Positions 1 to 5,572 of a stretch of 7,081 bases of DNA are shown piece after piece (the first letter of the stretch is position 1; every line of letters starts with the position of its first letter). The notes below the pieces were generated by a model, which was not told the DNA's origin, searched no databases, and worked only from the letters and a program-made list of their open reading frames with translations. Source of the DNA: an uncultured Coriobacteriaceae bacterium. Lineage in GTDB: Bacteria > Actinomycetota > Coriobacteriia > Coriobacteriales > Atopobiaceae. Both the position numbers and the translations under genes were made by a program. Where the stretch lies: positions 1 through 7,081 of the forward strand of contig URWR01000083.1 in assembly GCA_900551595.1 (NCBI GenBank), given 5' to 3'.

Positions 1-393
1 CTCTGTCTCCAGAGGCCCCTTGCCGTCAATAGGACGACCGAGCGGGTCGACAACGCGACCAAGCATGGCACGACCCACAGGAATATCCATAACACGGCCC
101 GTAGTACGGCACTCATCGTCCTCTTGAATGGACTCTACGTCATCAAAAAGTACGGCGCGAACTTCATCTTCATCGAGGTTTTGTGCCAGGCCGTAGACGC
201 TCTTACCGGATGTAGAGCTAATAAACTCGAGAAGCTCGCCAGACATGGCGCCTCTCAAGCCAGAAACAACAGCAATACCATCGCCAACTTCTGTAACAAC
301 AGAGGCTTCCTGCTCACTCACCGTTGCATTAATTGCATCGAGACGAGCGCGAAGCGAGGCCATGATCTCGGCTGAACTGATCTTTTCTGTCAT
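1..393 (-). CDS. atpA: F1Fo ATP synthase subunit alpha (5' part only)
   Basis: Translating the minus strand from ATG at 393 gives 131 open codons that run off the window. The product is the N-terminal beta-barrel domain of the F1 alpha subunit, a non-catalytic nucleotide-binding subunit of the soluble F1 head on the cytoplasmic side. The start reads MTEKISSAEI, followed by VGDGIAVVSGL (about residues 36-46) and the family stretch DIPVGRAMLGRVVDPLGRPI (residues about 103-122). The P-loop and the rest of the protein lie beyond the window edge. The start is supported by GAGGG three bases upstream and by the TAATG junction, in which the ATG shares one base with the atpH stop, typical of translational coupling inside atp operons. 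The frame is intact. Identification is secure; only the 3' part is missing. Confidence 0.96.
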   Translation of the reverse strand, partial: MTEKISSAEIMASLRARLDAINATVSEQEASVVTEVGDGIAVVSGLRGAMSGELLEFISSTSGKSVYGLAQNLDEDEVRAVLFDDVESIQEDDECRTTGRVMDIPVGRAMLGRVVDPLGRPIDGKGPLETE

Positions 394-863
394 TAACCCT
401 CACTTCCATCACGGACCGAGGATAGCGATTTACGAATGCCAGAAAGCTGAGCTCGTACAGAAGCATCGTGACGTTTGCCGCGTGCCTCTACAATAACGCC
501 ACCCAAAATCTCGGGATCAACACGCTCGACAAGATAGACGGGTGATTTGAGATGATCCTCTGCCCAGCTGCGAACCTTATTCCGCAGCTCATCATCCATA
601 GGCACCGCGGTATTAACCGTAACCGATACCGTAGGATCTTCAGTGTCGAGCATATCTTTATAAATCTGAGCTACTTCACCAATGAGGTTCATGTCCCCAT
701 GTTCATGCATTACTGCAAGTGTCTCTAAAACCTCTGGAGAAAACTTCACAGCATGGTTCCATTGCACCAGATCTACGTTTGCGCGATCTTCAAGACGCGC
801 AGCCTCGATGAGCGCACGAGCGTATGCTTCGGCCTTCTCCTGGCATTTACGCTTGCTTGTCAT
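393..863 (-). CDS. atpH: F1Fo ATP synthase subunit delta (OSCP-like)
   Basis: This 156-residue protein is the delta subunit, which sits on top of F1 and joins it to the b-subunit peripheral stalk. The N-terminal helical domain holds the family-like EAYARALIEAA (residues 12-22). The C-terminal domain holds VDPEILGGV (115-123) followed by HDASVRAQL (132-140), the usual 'vDp.liGG' and 'D.S...qL' signature. I chose ATG at 863 because the next frame upstream only shadows atpF and the encoded N-terminus aligns with the family start. Its SD is weak (GTGGACGG-like) and it overlaps the end of atpF by 17 bases, so translation is probably coupled to atpF. It is shorter than the usual 175-180 residues, with a compact central region. 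It ends in TAA sharing a base with the atpA ATG. The family call is strong; the exact start is a little less so. Confidence 0.92.
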   Translation of the reverse strand: MTSKRKCQEKAEAYARALIEAARLEDRANVDLVQWNHAVKFSPEVLETLAVMHEHGDMNLIGEVAQIYKDMLDTEDPTVSVTVNTAVPMDDELRNKVRSWAEDHLKSPVYLVERVDPEILGGVIVEARGKRHDASVRAQLSGIRKSLSSVRDGSEG

Positions 864-1461
864 CTGGGCCGTCCACTTCTGCCAGATAATGCTCAGCAAG
901 CTTGCGCTGCTCGCTCTCGCTGAGATCGTTACCGATAATCTTACCTGCAATCTCAACCGAAAGGTCAATCACAGAATCGGAGAGCTCAATTTCAGCTCTA
1001 CGACGCTCTGAAGCAAGGGCATCATGTGCTTTTGTCACAATAGCCGTAGCATCATTCTGGGCTTTAGCCACAATGCGGGAGCGCTCCTGCTCACCATCGC
1101 GACGAGCCTGAGAAACAATTTCATCAGCCCGACGACGCGCATCGAGAAGTTCGTTCTCGCACTCCTGATACTTCTCTTCTGCTGCCTTACGCTCTTGCTC
1201 AGCCGCCTCTATATCCCCGCGAATCTTTGCTTCGCGATTCTCAAGCACACCAAGAATTTGAGGCCAAGCAAACTTAGCAAGAACGAACCAGATGATAAGA
1301 AACGCAATAAGAGCGGGAAGAAACTCTGTTGGCTTCGGGATAAGAATATCGGGGCCAACTTCGCCTTCGGCAAGCGCTGTTACAGGGGAAAGCACCATCA
1401 CAGCAGATGCAATGCATCCTGCGTGGCACAGCTGTCCCAACGCTGTCTTAACTCTGTCCAT
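847..1461 (-). CDS. atpF: F1Fo ATP synthase subunit b, with signal-like N-terminus
   Basis: This is the membrane-anchored peripheral stalk subunit, 204 residues from ATG at 1461. A GGAGG (1467-1471) five bases upstream supports this start; GTG and TTG codons further upstream in frame lack that spacing. Residues 1-31 resemble a cleavable signal peptide: basic start (MDRVK), a hydrophobic core, then VTALA before EGE. A second hydrophobic segment (about 48-64, LPALIAFLIIWFVLAKFAWP region) is the membrane anchor expected of subunit b. From about residue 72 to 170 the protein is rich in E, K, R, A and Q, consistent with the long dimerising coiled coil. The C-terminus (VIDLSVEIAGKIIG, then a charged tail) is the delta-binding part. 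b subunits are often near 160-175 residues; the excess here is the N-terminal extension. It follows atpE by 33 bases and overlaps atpH. Confidence 0.94.
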   Translation of the reverse strand: MDRVKTALGQLCHAGCIASAVMVLSPVTALAEGEVGPDILIPKPTEFLPALIAFLIIWFVLAKFAWPQILGVLENREAKIRGDIEAAEQERKAAEEKYQECENELLDARRRADEIVSQARRDGEQERSRIVAKAQNDATAIVTKAHDALASERRRAEIELSDSVIDLSVEIAGKIIGNDLSESEQRKLAEHYLAEVDGPDDKQA

Positions 1462-1466
1462 ACATG

Positions 1467-1471
1467 CCTCC
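1467..1471 (-). promoter_or_regulatory. Ribosome binding site of atpF
   Basis: GGAGG lies five bases before ATG at 1461. It decides the start, because the open frame continues upstream through GTG (1476) and TTG (1473), which this site could not serve. Confidence 0.8.
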
Positions 1472-1494
1472 AACACGGATAAACTTCGTCTTTC

Positions 1495-1686
1495 CTACGC
1501 AATGAGGCTGACGACGAAGCCAATGAGCGCCAGTGCCTCTACGAAGGCCGACGCAAGAATGAAGACTGTGAACAGACGGCCCTGAACCTCAGGCTGACGT
1601 GCCATGGAAGAGGTTGCGCCGTATGCCGCCAAACCAATGCCAAGGCCGGCGCCAATAACACCAAGACCGTAACCGATGACTCCCAC
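1495..1686 (-). CDS. atpE: F1Fo ATP synthase subunit c (proteolipid)
   Basis: This small two-helix protein forms the rotating c-ring of Fo and carries ions across the membrane. From GTG at 1686 it has 63 residues: helix 1 is glycine rich (GLGVIGAGLGIGLAAYG, residues 7-23), the polar loop is ARQPE (29-33) and helix 2 carries the ion-binding glutamate in AFVEALAL (Glu50). Positions that bind sodium in sodium-type rings (a Gln in helix 1, Ser/Thr after the Glu) are Ile and Ala here, so I infer proton coupling. The open frame extends to TTG at 1713, which would give 72 residues, but AAAGGAGG four bases upstream of GTG 1686 lies inside that extension and argues for the shorter form. The family norm is about 70-80 residues, so the protein is short. 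Identification is secure; the start is likely but not proven. Confidence 0.94.
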   Translation of the reverse strand: MGVIGYGLGVIGAGLGIGLAAYGATSSMARQPEVQGRLFTVFILASAFVEALALIGFVVSLIA

Positions 1687-1690
1687 GATT

Positions 1691-1698
1691 CCTCCTTT
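1691..1698 (-). promoter_or_regulatory. Strong ribosome binding site of atpE
   Basis: AAAGGAGG, a near-perfect anti-SD match, sits four bases before the GTG start. A strong site fits the need for about ten c subunits per complex, and it places the start at 1686 and not at TTG 1713. Confidence 0.8.
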
Positions 1699-1703
1699 GT
1701 CGT

Positions 1704-1719
1704 TCGCCACCAACGGCGA
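1704..1719 (-). promoter_or_regulatory. Small hairpin upstream of the atpE ribosome binding site
   Basis: On the transcript strand TCGCC and GGCGA can pair (5 bp) around a six-base loop, GTTGGT. The hairpin ends five bases before AAAGGAGG. It lies in the 89-base atpB-atpE gap. In Escherichia coli the atpE leader is known as a translation enhancer; a similar role here is inference. A stem this short could arise by chance. Confidence 0.35.
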
Positions 1720-1775
1720 TAAAACTCATTTCTATGCTCACGAAGCGGAATGCCTCGCAGACAACAACGTAAAGA

Positions 1776-2573
1776 TTACTCGTCCTCAACGAGCTGAATG
1801 TACACTGCCGACAGCAGCGTAAAGACATAGGCTTGAATTACACCAACCATTATCTCTACCAGGTAGATAATGATAAGAATGACCAGCCAAAATACCGAAA
1901 CGCCAACCTCGGCAACAGCAATAGTAGAAAACTCATTCAAAATCGGCTCAAAGAACAGCGATGAGAGTACTGCGAAGGTTCCCATTACCACGTGGCCGGC
2001 AAACATATTGCAGAAAAGACGAACTGCAAGGGTTACCAGACGAATAAAGGTTGAAAACAGCTCAATAACCCATACCAGTGCTGCCATGGGGCCAGAAACG
2101 CCTTTAGGAGCAAGACTCTTGAGATACCCTATGGGGCCGAGTCGACGAACACCTACGGCGATGAAATACACAAAAGAACAAATAGCAAGAGCGGCCGTTA
2201 CGCCAATTGTGCCGGTGCCTGGACGACAGCCAGGAATAATACCGACAATGCCATTAAGAAGAATGAAGAAAAACAGCGATGCGAGGAATGGAAAATGACG
2301 CTTCCATGACTCACCAAGAATGCCACGGCATACATCGTCGCGCACAAATTCAATAACGTACTCGCAAGCATTAACAAAGATGCCCTCTGGTACCAGACTC
2401 TTGGCTTGCCGCGCTTTAAACGCAAAAATCAAAACAAGCAGCAAGACAATCGCTACAGCCATCCAAAATATATACGCTGTAACACCGGCTGAAGAATCGC
2501 CTGCGACCATGTGAGTCATGAACCCATCGAGGAGCTTGCTCATCTCCTCAGGAAGTTTATCCAGCGGATTCAC
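1776..2573 (-). CDS. atpB: F1Fo ATP synthase subunit a
   Basis: This 265-residue integral membrane protein forms the proton half-channels of Fo against the c-ring. Five or six hydrophobic segments are visible, for example about 33-52, 95-114, 122-141, 162-182, 192-209 and 222-260. The essential arginine is Arg185 in TLAVRLFCNMFAGH, where the residue after Phe is Cys in place of the more usual Gly or Ala. The C-terminal signature IQAYVFTLLSAVYI (246-259) includes the conserved Gln247. NGIVGIIPG (107-115) is another family stretch. The start is GTG at 2573, preceded by AAAGGA at 2580-2585 with six bases between. The next in-frame ATG (codon 11) has GAGGAG directly abutting it, too close for good use. 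It is the first atp gene and is preceded by the largest gap in the window, which suggests its own promoter. Identification is secure. Confidence 0.96.
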   Translation of the reverse strand: MNPLDKLPEEMSKLLDGFMTHMVAGDSSAGVTAYIFWMAVAIVLLLVLIFAFKARQAKSLVPEGIFVNACEYVIEFVRDDVCRGILGESWKRHFPFLASLFFFILLNGIVGIIPGCRPGTGTIGVTAALAICSFVYFIAVGVRRLGPIGYLKSLAPKGVSGPMAALVWVIELFSTFIRLVTLAVRLFCNMFAGHVVMGTFAVLSSLFFEPILNEFSTIAVAEVGVSVFWLVILIIIYLVEIMVGVIQAYVFTLLSAVYIQLVEDE

Positions 2574-2592
2574 TCTCTGTCCTTTCCAACAT

Positions 2593-2608
2593 CCGGCCTA
2601 TTTGCCGG
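2593..2608 (-). promoter_or_regulatory. GC-rich hairpin in the atpB leader
   Basis: On the transcript strand CCGGC and GCCGG form a perfect 5-bp GC stem with loop AAATAG. It ends seven bases before the AAAGGA ribosome binding site of atpB. There is no U-run after it, so it is not a standard terminator; a role in mRNA stability or translation is inference. Confidence 0.4.
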
Positions 2609-2662
2609 TTTCCCTGTCCGAGGTCCGTACAACATCTCAAAGGACAAGATTTTTGTTCTTTT

Positions 2663-2691
2663 GTATTACCGTCAGGGCAGTCTAGCACCAA
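2663..2691 (-). promoter_or_regulatory. Candidate promoter of the atp operon
   Basis: On the minus strand TTGGTG (2691-2686) and TAATAC (2668-2663) are separated by exactly 17 bases. Each hexamer matches only three of six consensus positions, so the call rests mostly on spacing and on location in the 179-base gap before atpB. It would give a leader of about 80-85 bases. Confidence 0.3.
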
Positions 2692-2693
2692 CG

Positions 2694-2706
2694 TCCATCG
2701 GATGGA
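2694..2706. promoter_or_regulatory. 13-base dyad, possible operator
   Basis: TCCATC and GATGGA are perfect inverted copies around a single G. The dyad abuts the -35 side of the candidate atp promoter. The one-base centre makes it a poor RNA hairpin but a plausible binding site for a dimeric regulator. No known regulator site is recognised. Confidence 0.3.
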
Positions 2707-2752
2707 ACAGGCTCTGAGCTGCGAAAACACTAATCTGTCATATGGAAGTTGG

Positions 2753-3073
2753 TTAATTTTTGTCCATTTTGCGCCATGTTAGAAATGCTGTGACGATTAT
2801 TGTCGTCAACAACGTGAGCGTTGCAGCAACGCCATAAGTAAGTGTTGCAGCCGGTTTAAGCCAATGGATAATGAATATGGCGCCCTGAAGCGTAAGAACG
2901 CCTAACAGTGAGCATATAAGCCCAACTGCAACATGCGGTGCATGTCGCTGTGACACGCACCGCAAGAGCAAAACTGTTGGAAGAGCCGCAACGAGCCCTG
3001 ATATGATCCCGGCAAATACGGCCCAAGCTGTCAAAACTAAATCACTTTGTTCCGAAAATACGGTCGCCAGCAT
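2753..3073 (-). CDS. Small integral membrane protein in the atpI position
   Basis: I do not recognise this protein by sequence. From ATG at 3073 it has 106 residues with three clear hydrophobic segments (about 13-38, 47-72 and 79-100), a basic loop around residues 38-47 ([11 protein letters not shown]) and a basic tail (RKMDKN). It lies between upp and atpB, where many Gram-positive bacteria carry atpI, a small ATP synthase assembly or Mg-transport-associated membrane protein. An AtpI-like role is inference from position and topology. The start is uncertain: ATG 3073 overlaps the last 32 bases of upp and has no good SD, so translation would rely on coupling. GTG 3076, ATG 3100 (115 residues) and TTG 3034 (93 residues, just after the upp stop) are alternatives. 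The consistent hydrophobic pattern and tight placement argue that it is a real gene. Confidence 0.7.
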   Translation of the reverse strand: MLATVFSEQSDLVLTAWAVFAGIISGLVAALPTVLLLRCVSQRHAPHVAVGLICSLLGVLTLQGAIFIIHWLKPAATLTYGVAATLTLLTTIIVTAFLTWRKMDKN

Positions 3074-3689
3074 CACCCAAACCAGGAAGGATATAGGCAT
3101 GCTCATTGAGCTGACGATCGACAGCGCAGGTGTAGATATGCACGTCGGGATCAGCTTCAAGTACCGCTGAGATTCCTTCAGGAACCGCAACGAGAACGAG
3201 GCAGCGAATATCACTCACACCACGCGAACGAAGTGTTGCTACTGCATCGGCAAGCGATCCTCCTGTGGCAAGCATTGGATCTACAACCAAGCAGGTTCGT
3301 TCAGATACATCCGCCGGAAGCTTGCAAAGATAATCAACGGGTTTATGAGTCTCAGGATCGCGATACATGCCCAGGTGTCCCACACGAGCAGAAGGAACGA
3401 GCTCCAGCAGAGCATCTACCATACCCAAGCCAGCACGCAGGATAGGAACGATTGCAAGTTTCTTGCCAGCAATCTGCTTACAGGTAGCAACCTCGAGAGG
3501 TGTTTGAACCTCAACATCCTCAAGGGGAAGATCGCGGGTGGCCTCATATCCCTCAAAAAGGGCGAGTTCCCGAACAAGCTCGCGGAACTGTTTAGTTCCG
3601 GTTGATACATCCCTCAGAATGGAAAGCTTATGCTGCACCAAAGGATGATCGACAACCGTAACCCTGCTTTTATCGTACTCGTATGCCAA
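3042..3689 (-). CDS. upp: Uracil phosphoribosyltransferase
   Basis: This cytosolic enzyme makes UMP and pyrophosphate from uracil and PRPP in pyrimidine salvage. The 215-residue protein carries the PRPP-binding motif [11 protein letters not shown] (135-145), the substrate-side stretch [12 protein letters not shown] (81-92) and the C-terminal uracil-binding signature [15 protein letters not shown] (200-214). [10 protein letters not shown] near the N-terminus (14-23) is also typical. The start is TTG at 3689: AGGAGG ends five bases upstream, and the nearest upstream ATG in the gap runs into TAG after five codons. Length is close to the usual 208-210 with a few extra N-terminal residues. It lies 56 bases after glyA and its end overlaps the next small gene, so it is probably part of one transcript with glyA. 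Identification is secure. Confidence 0.96.
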   Translation of the reverse strand: MAYEYDKSRVTVVDHPLVQHKLSILRDVSTGTKQFRELVRELALFEGYEATRDLPLEDVEVQTPLEVATCKQIAGKKLAIVPILRAGLGMVDALLELVPSARVGHLGMYRDPETHKPVDYLCKLPADVSERTCLVVDPMLATGGSLADAVATLRSRGVSDIRCLVLVAVPEGISAVLEADPDVHIYTCAVDRQLNEHAYILPGLGDAGDRIFGTK

Positions 3690-3694
3690 CGTGC

Positions 3695-3700
3695 CCTCCT
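3695..3700 (-). promoter_or_regulatory. Ribosome binding site fixing the TTG start of upp
   Basis: AGGAGG lies five bases before TTG at 3689. No ATG or GTG lies at a suitable distance, so this site decides the rare start codon. Confidence 0.8.
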
Positions 3701-3702
3701 AT

Positions 3703-3712
3703 CTCAGCTGAG
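3703..3712. repeat. Palindrome just upstream of the upp ribosome binding site
   Basis: CTCAGCTGAG is a perfect 10-base palindrome two bases upstream of AGGAGG. With no spacer it is more plausible as a protein site than as an RNA hairpin. Function unknown. Confidence 0.35.
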
Positions 3713-3724
3713 CCATTGCCCAAC

Positions 3725-3734
3725 ACGTATACGT
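3725..3734. repeat. Palindrome in the glyA-upp gap
   Basis: ACGTATACGT is a perfect 10-base palindrome in the middle of the 56-base gap, 12 bases from the second palindrome. Function unknown; it may be chance. Confidence 0.35.
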
Positions 3735-3745
3735 ATTACCAGTGT

Positions 3746-5002
3746 TTATCCCAGCTCCGGATAAAGTGGATGTGGCTCGAGCAACTGAGCCACCTCTGCT
3801 CGTGCCGAAGCACGAACCGACTCATCATTTGGAGCTGCAACAACTTCGCCGATAATCTCTCCCACACGCTCGCATTCAGCTGCATTAAATCCGCGCGTAG
3901 TAATTGCAGCGGAACCAACTCGAATACCGCTTGTGACAAAAGGAGAGCGCTTTTCACCAGGAATGGTGTTCTTGTTTACCGTAATGCCAACCTCATCAAG
4001 AGCCTGTTCAGCATCTTTTCCGGTTACATCTCCGGCGGCGGTCAAATCAACAAGCAGGAGATGGTTATCGGTACCGCCGGTTACCAGGCGCAGACCACGG
4101 GACTCCATACCGCGTCCAAGTGCGCGAGCATTTTCAACCACGCCATCGATGTAGTCATGGAAAGCCGGTTGCAAAGCCTCTCCAAAAGCCACTGCTTTAC
4201 CAGCAATAACATGCTCGAGTGGACCGCCTTGCGTGCCCGGAAAAACCGCCGAATTTATCTTTTTCGAAAGATCGGGATCGTTTGTAAGAATAAGGCCACC
4301 GCGTGTACCACGGAGTGTCTTATGAGTGGTGGTAGTTACCACATCTGCAACCCCTACCGGCGTGGGATGAGCACCCGTTGCAACAAGACCGGCAATATGG
4401 GCCATATCAACCAAAAGGTATGCCCCGTTGTCATGGGCAATCTGAGCAAAACGCTCAAAGTCAATAATACGCGGATAAGCACTGGCACCTGCAATGATGA
4501 CTTTAGGCTTGTATTGCTCTGCCTTGGCAGCTACATCGTTAAAGTCAATGCGCTCTGTTTCTGGATCAAGGCCGTATGAAACGATGTTATACAGCTTGCC
4601 TGAGAAGTTTGCCGTCGAACCATGCGTAAGATGACCGCCGTTATCGAGCGACATGCCCATAACAACATCGCCCGGCTTAGCCAGTGCGGCAAGCGCTGCA
4701 TAATTTGCCTGAGCTCCAGAATGGGGCTGCACGTTTGCATATCCTGCACCAAACAAGCGCTTGGCGCGCTCACGTGCCAAGTTTTCTACGACATCTACTG
4801 CCCAGCAACCACCGTAATAACGCTTGCCCGGCAATCCTTCGGCATACTTATTTGTGAGCGGTGAACCAACTGCCTCCATCACTGCAAGCGATACGAAGTT
4901 CTCAGAGGCAATAAGCTCAATGGAAGAGCGCTGACGCTTAAGCTCATTACTAATGGCATCAGCAATCTCAGGATCGGCAGCTGCGAGGTATTCGAAGTTC
5001 AT
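3746..5002 (-). CDS. glyA: Serine hydroxymethyltransferase
   Basis: This PLP enzyme interconverts serine plus tetrahydrofolate with glycine plus 5,10-methylene-tetrahydrofolate and is the main source of one-carbon units. The 418-residue length is normal. The PLP lysine is Lys228 in [14 protein letters not shown] (223-236). Other expected residues are present: ELIASENF (29-36), Tyr53 and Glu55 in [15 protein letters not shown] (51-65), Asp199 and His202 in VDMAHIAGL (198-206), and Arg361 in SGIRVGS. The start is ATG at 5002. It follows rpiB by 9 bases and its AGGGGA site overlaps the rpiB stop codon (TAGGGGACGTATATG), which indicates an operon with coupled translation. All key residues are intact and no frame disruption is seen. 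Confidence 0.97.
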   Translation of the reverse strand: MNFEYLAAADPEIADAISNELKRQRSSIELIASENFVSLAVMEAVGSPLTNKYAEGLPGKRYYGGCWAVDVVENLARERAKRLFGAGYANVQPHSGAQANYAALAALAKPGDVVMGMSLDNGGHLTHGSTANFSGKLYNIVSYGLDPETERIDFNDVAAKAEQYKPKVIIAGASAYPRIIDFERFAQIAHDNGAYLLVDMAHIAGLVATGAHPTPVGVADVVTTTTHKTLRGTRGGLILTNDPDLSKKINSAVFPGTQGGPLEHVIAGKAVAFGEALQPAFHDYIDGVVENARALGRGMESRGLRLVTGGTDNHLLLVDLTAAGDVTGKDAEQALDEVGITVNKNTIPGEKRSPFVTSGIRVGSAAITTRGFNAAECERVGEIIGEVVAAPNDESVRASARAEVAQLLEPHPLYPELG

Positions 5003-5011
5003 ATACGTCCC

Positions 5012-5476
5012 CTATTCAGCGTCAACACCAGCAAATGCCGGATCGTCTTCGCGCATAATCTTCTCGACACGTCCAGCATGGCGGCCGCCGCCAAATGCCG
5101 TATTCAAGAACTCATCAACAATCTGCTCGTTTACCTCAAGATCAGTAAAGCGTCCCGAAATGCACAGAACATTGCCATCGTTATGCTCGCGGAACAGGTG
5201 AGCAAAATTCGGCGTCTCGATAACAGCAGCACGAATTCCAGGTACCTTATCGGCAGTAAGAGCCATGCCGATACCGGTGCCGCAGATGAGCACGCCCCTA
5301 TCGGCCTGTCCTTCCGCCACCATACGAGCTACACGATCGGCGTAGTCTGGATAATCGCAGCGATCATCAGTTTCAGGACCAAGATCTATTACCTCATGCC
5401 CAAGACCTTGAATGTAGTCAATCATGGGCCCCTTCTGGATAAAACCAGCATGATCAGAGGCAATTGCAATGCGCAT
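5012..5476 (-). CDS. rpiB: Ribose-5-phosphate isomerase B
   Basis: This enzyme of the RpiB/LacAB family interconverts ribose 5-phosphate and ribulose 5-phosphate in the pentose phosphate pathway, feeding PRPP synthesis. From ATG at 5476 it has 154 residues. Active-site features visible are ASDHAG (6-11), the catalytic cysteine in CGTGIG (65-70), HND (98-100), Arg109 and GGGRHAGRV (129-137). The catalytic Cys65 makes it the E. coli type and not the mycobacterial type, which uses a Glu instead. I chose ATG 5476 over GTG 5482 because AGGAG ends five bases before the ATG and overlaps the GTG. A LacA/LacB galactose-6-phosphate isomerase is a possible alternative, but no lac genes are nearby and the glyA-upp context favours RpiB. 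It is 96 bases downstream of glpK and probably starts the rpiB-glyA-upp transcript. Confidence 0.92.
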   Translation of the reverse strand: MRIAIASDHAGFIQKGPMIDYIQGLGHEVIDLGPETDDRCDYPDYADRVARMVAEGQADRGVLICGTGIGMALTADKVPGIRAAVIETPNFAHLFREHNDGNVLCISGRFTDLEVNEQIVDEFLNTAFGGGRHAGRVEKIMREDDPAFAGVDAE

Positions 5477-5572
5477 GAGCACTCCTCTCCATAGGAATTT
5501 AACCCCACAGACGCGAGGTGTTCGGATTAGCGTACCGCATCAAGGATGATAATTGCAGCCTCTAATGAATTG
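5477..5572 (-). other. glpK-rpiB intergenic gap
   Basis: This 96-base gap holds the rpiB ribosome binding site (AGGAG at 5482-5486). I see no hairpin followed by a U-run and no convincing promoter. A weak pair, CGAACA and TAAATT spaced by 17, matches three and four consensus positions. Whether glpK and rpiB are cotranscribed cannot be decided by eye. Confidence 0.4.

Noticed and set aside
1024..1482. A 152-codon plus-strand frame opposite atpF.
   Set aside because: It is antisense to the b subunit gene, low in recognisable features, and explained by the codon bias of the coiled-coil region.
1589..1828. A 79-codon minus-strand frame bridging the atpB-atpE gap.
   Set aside because: It overlaps both atp genes out of frame and its Cys/Arg-rich product resembles no protein family.
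2699..2720. A GCTC/GAGC inverted repeat after the small membrane protein gene as a terminator.
   Set aside because: The arms are separated by a single base and no U-run follows, so it cannot act as an intrinsic terminator.
3683..4579. A 298-codon open frame on the plus strand opposite glyA and the start of upp.
   Set aside because: It is fully antisense to the conserved glyA coding sequence, its translation is rich in Cys, Ser, Asn and Arg with no domain, and no SD or promoter supports it. It is a shadow of glyA codon use.
5012..5482. GTG at 5482 as the rpiB start.
   Set aside because: It overlaps the SD sequence that best serves ATG 5476, and the shorter form aligns with the usual RpiB N-terminus.
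5540..5556. A CATC/GATG mini-hairpin after glpK as a terminator.
   Set aside because: The stem is 4 bp with a three-base loop and no U-run follows.
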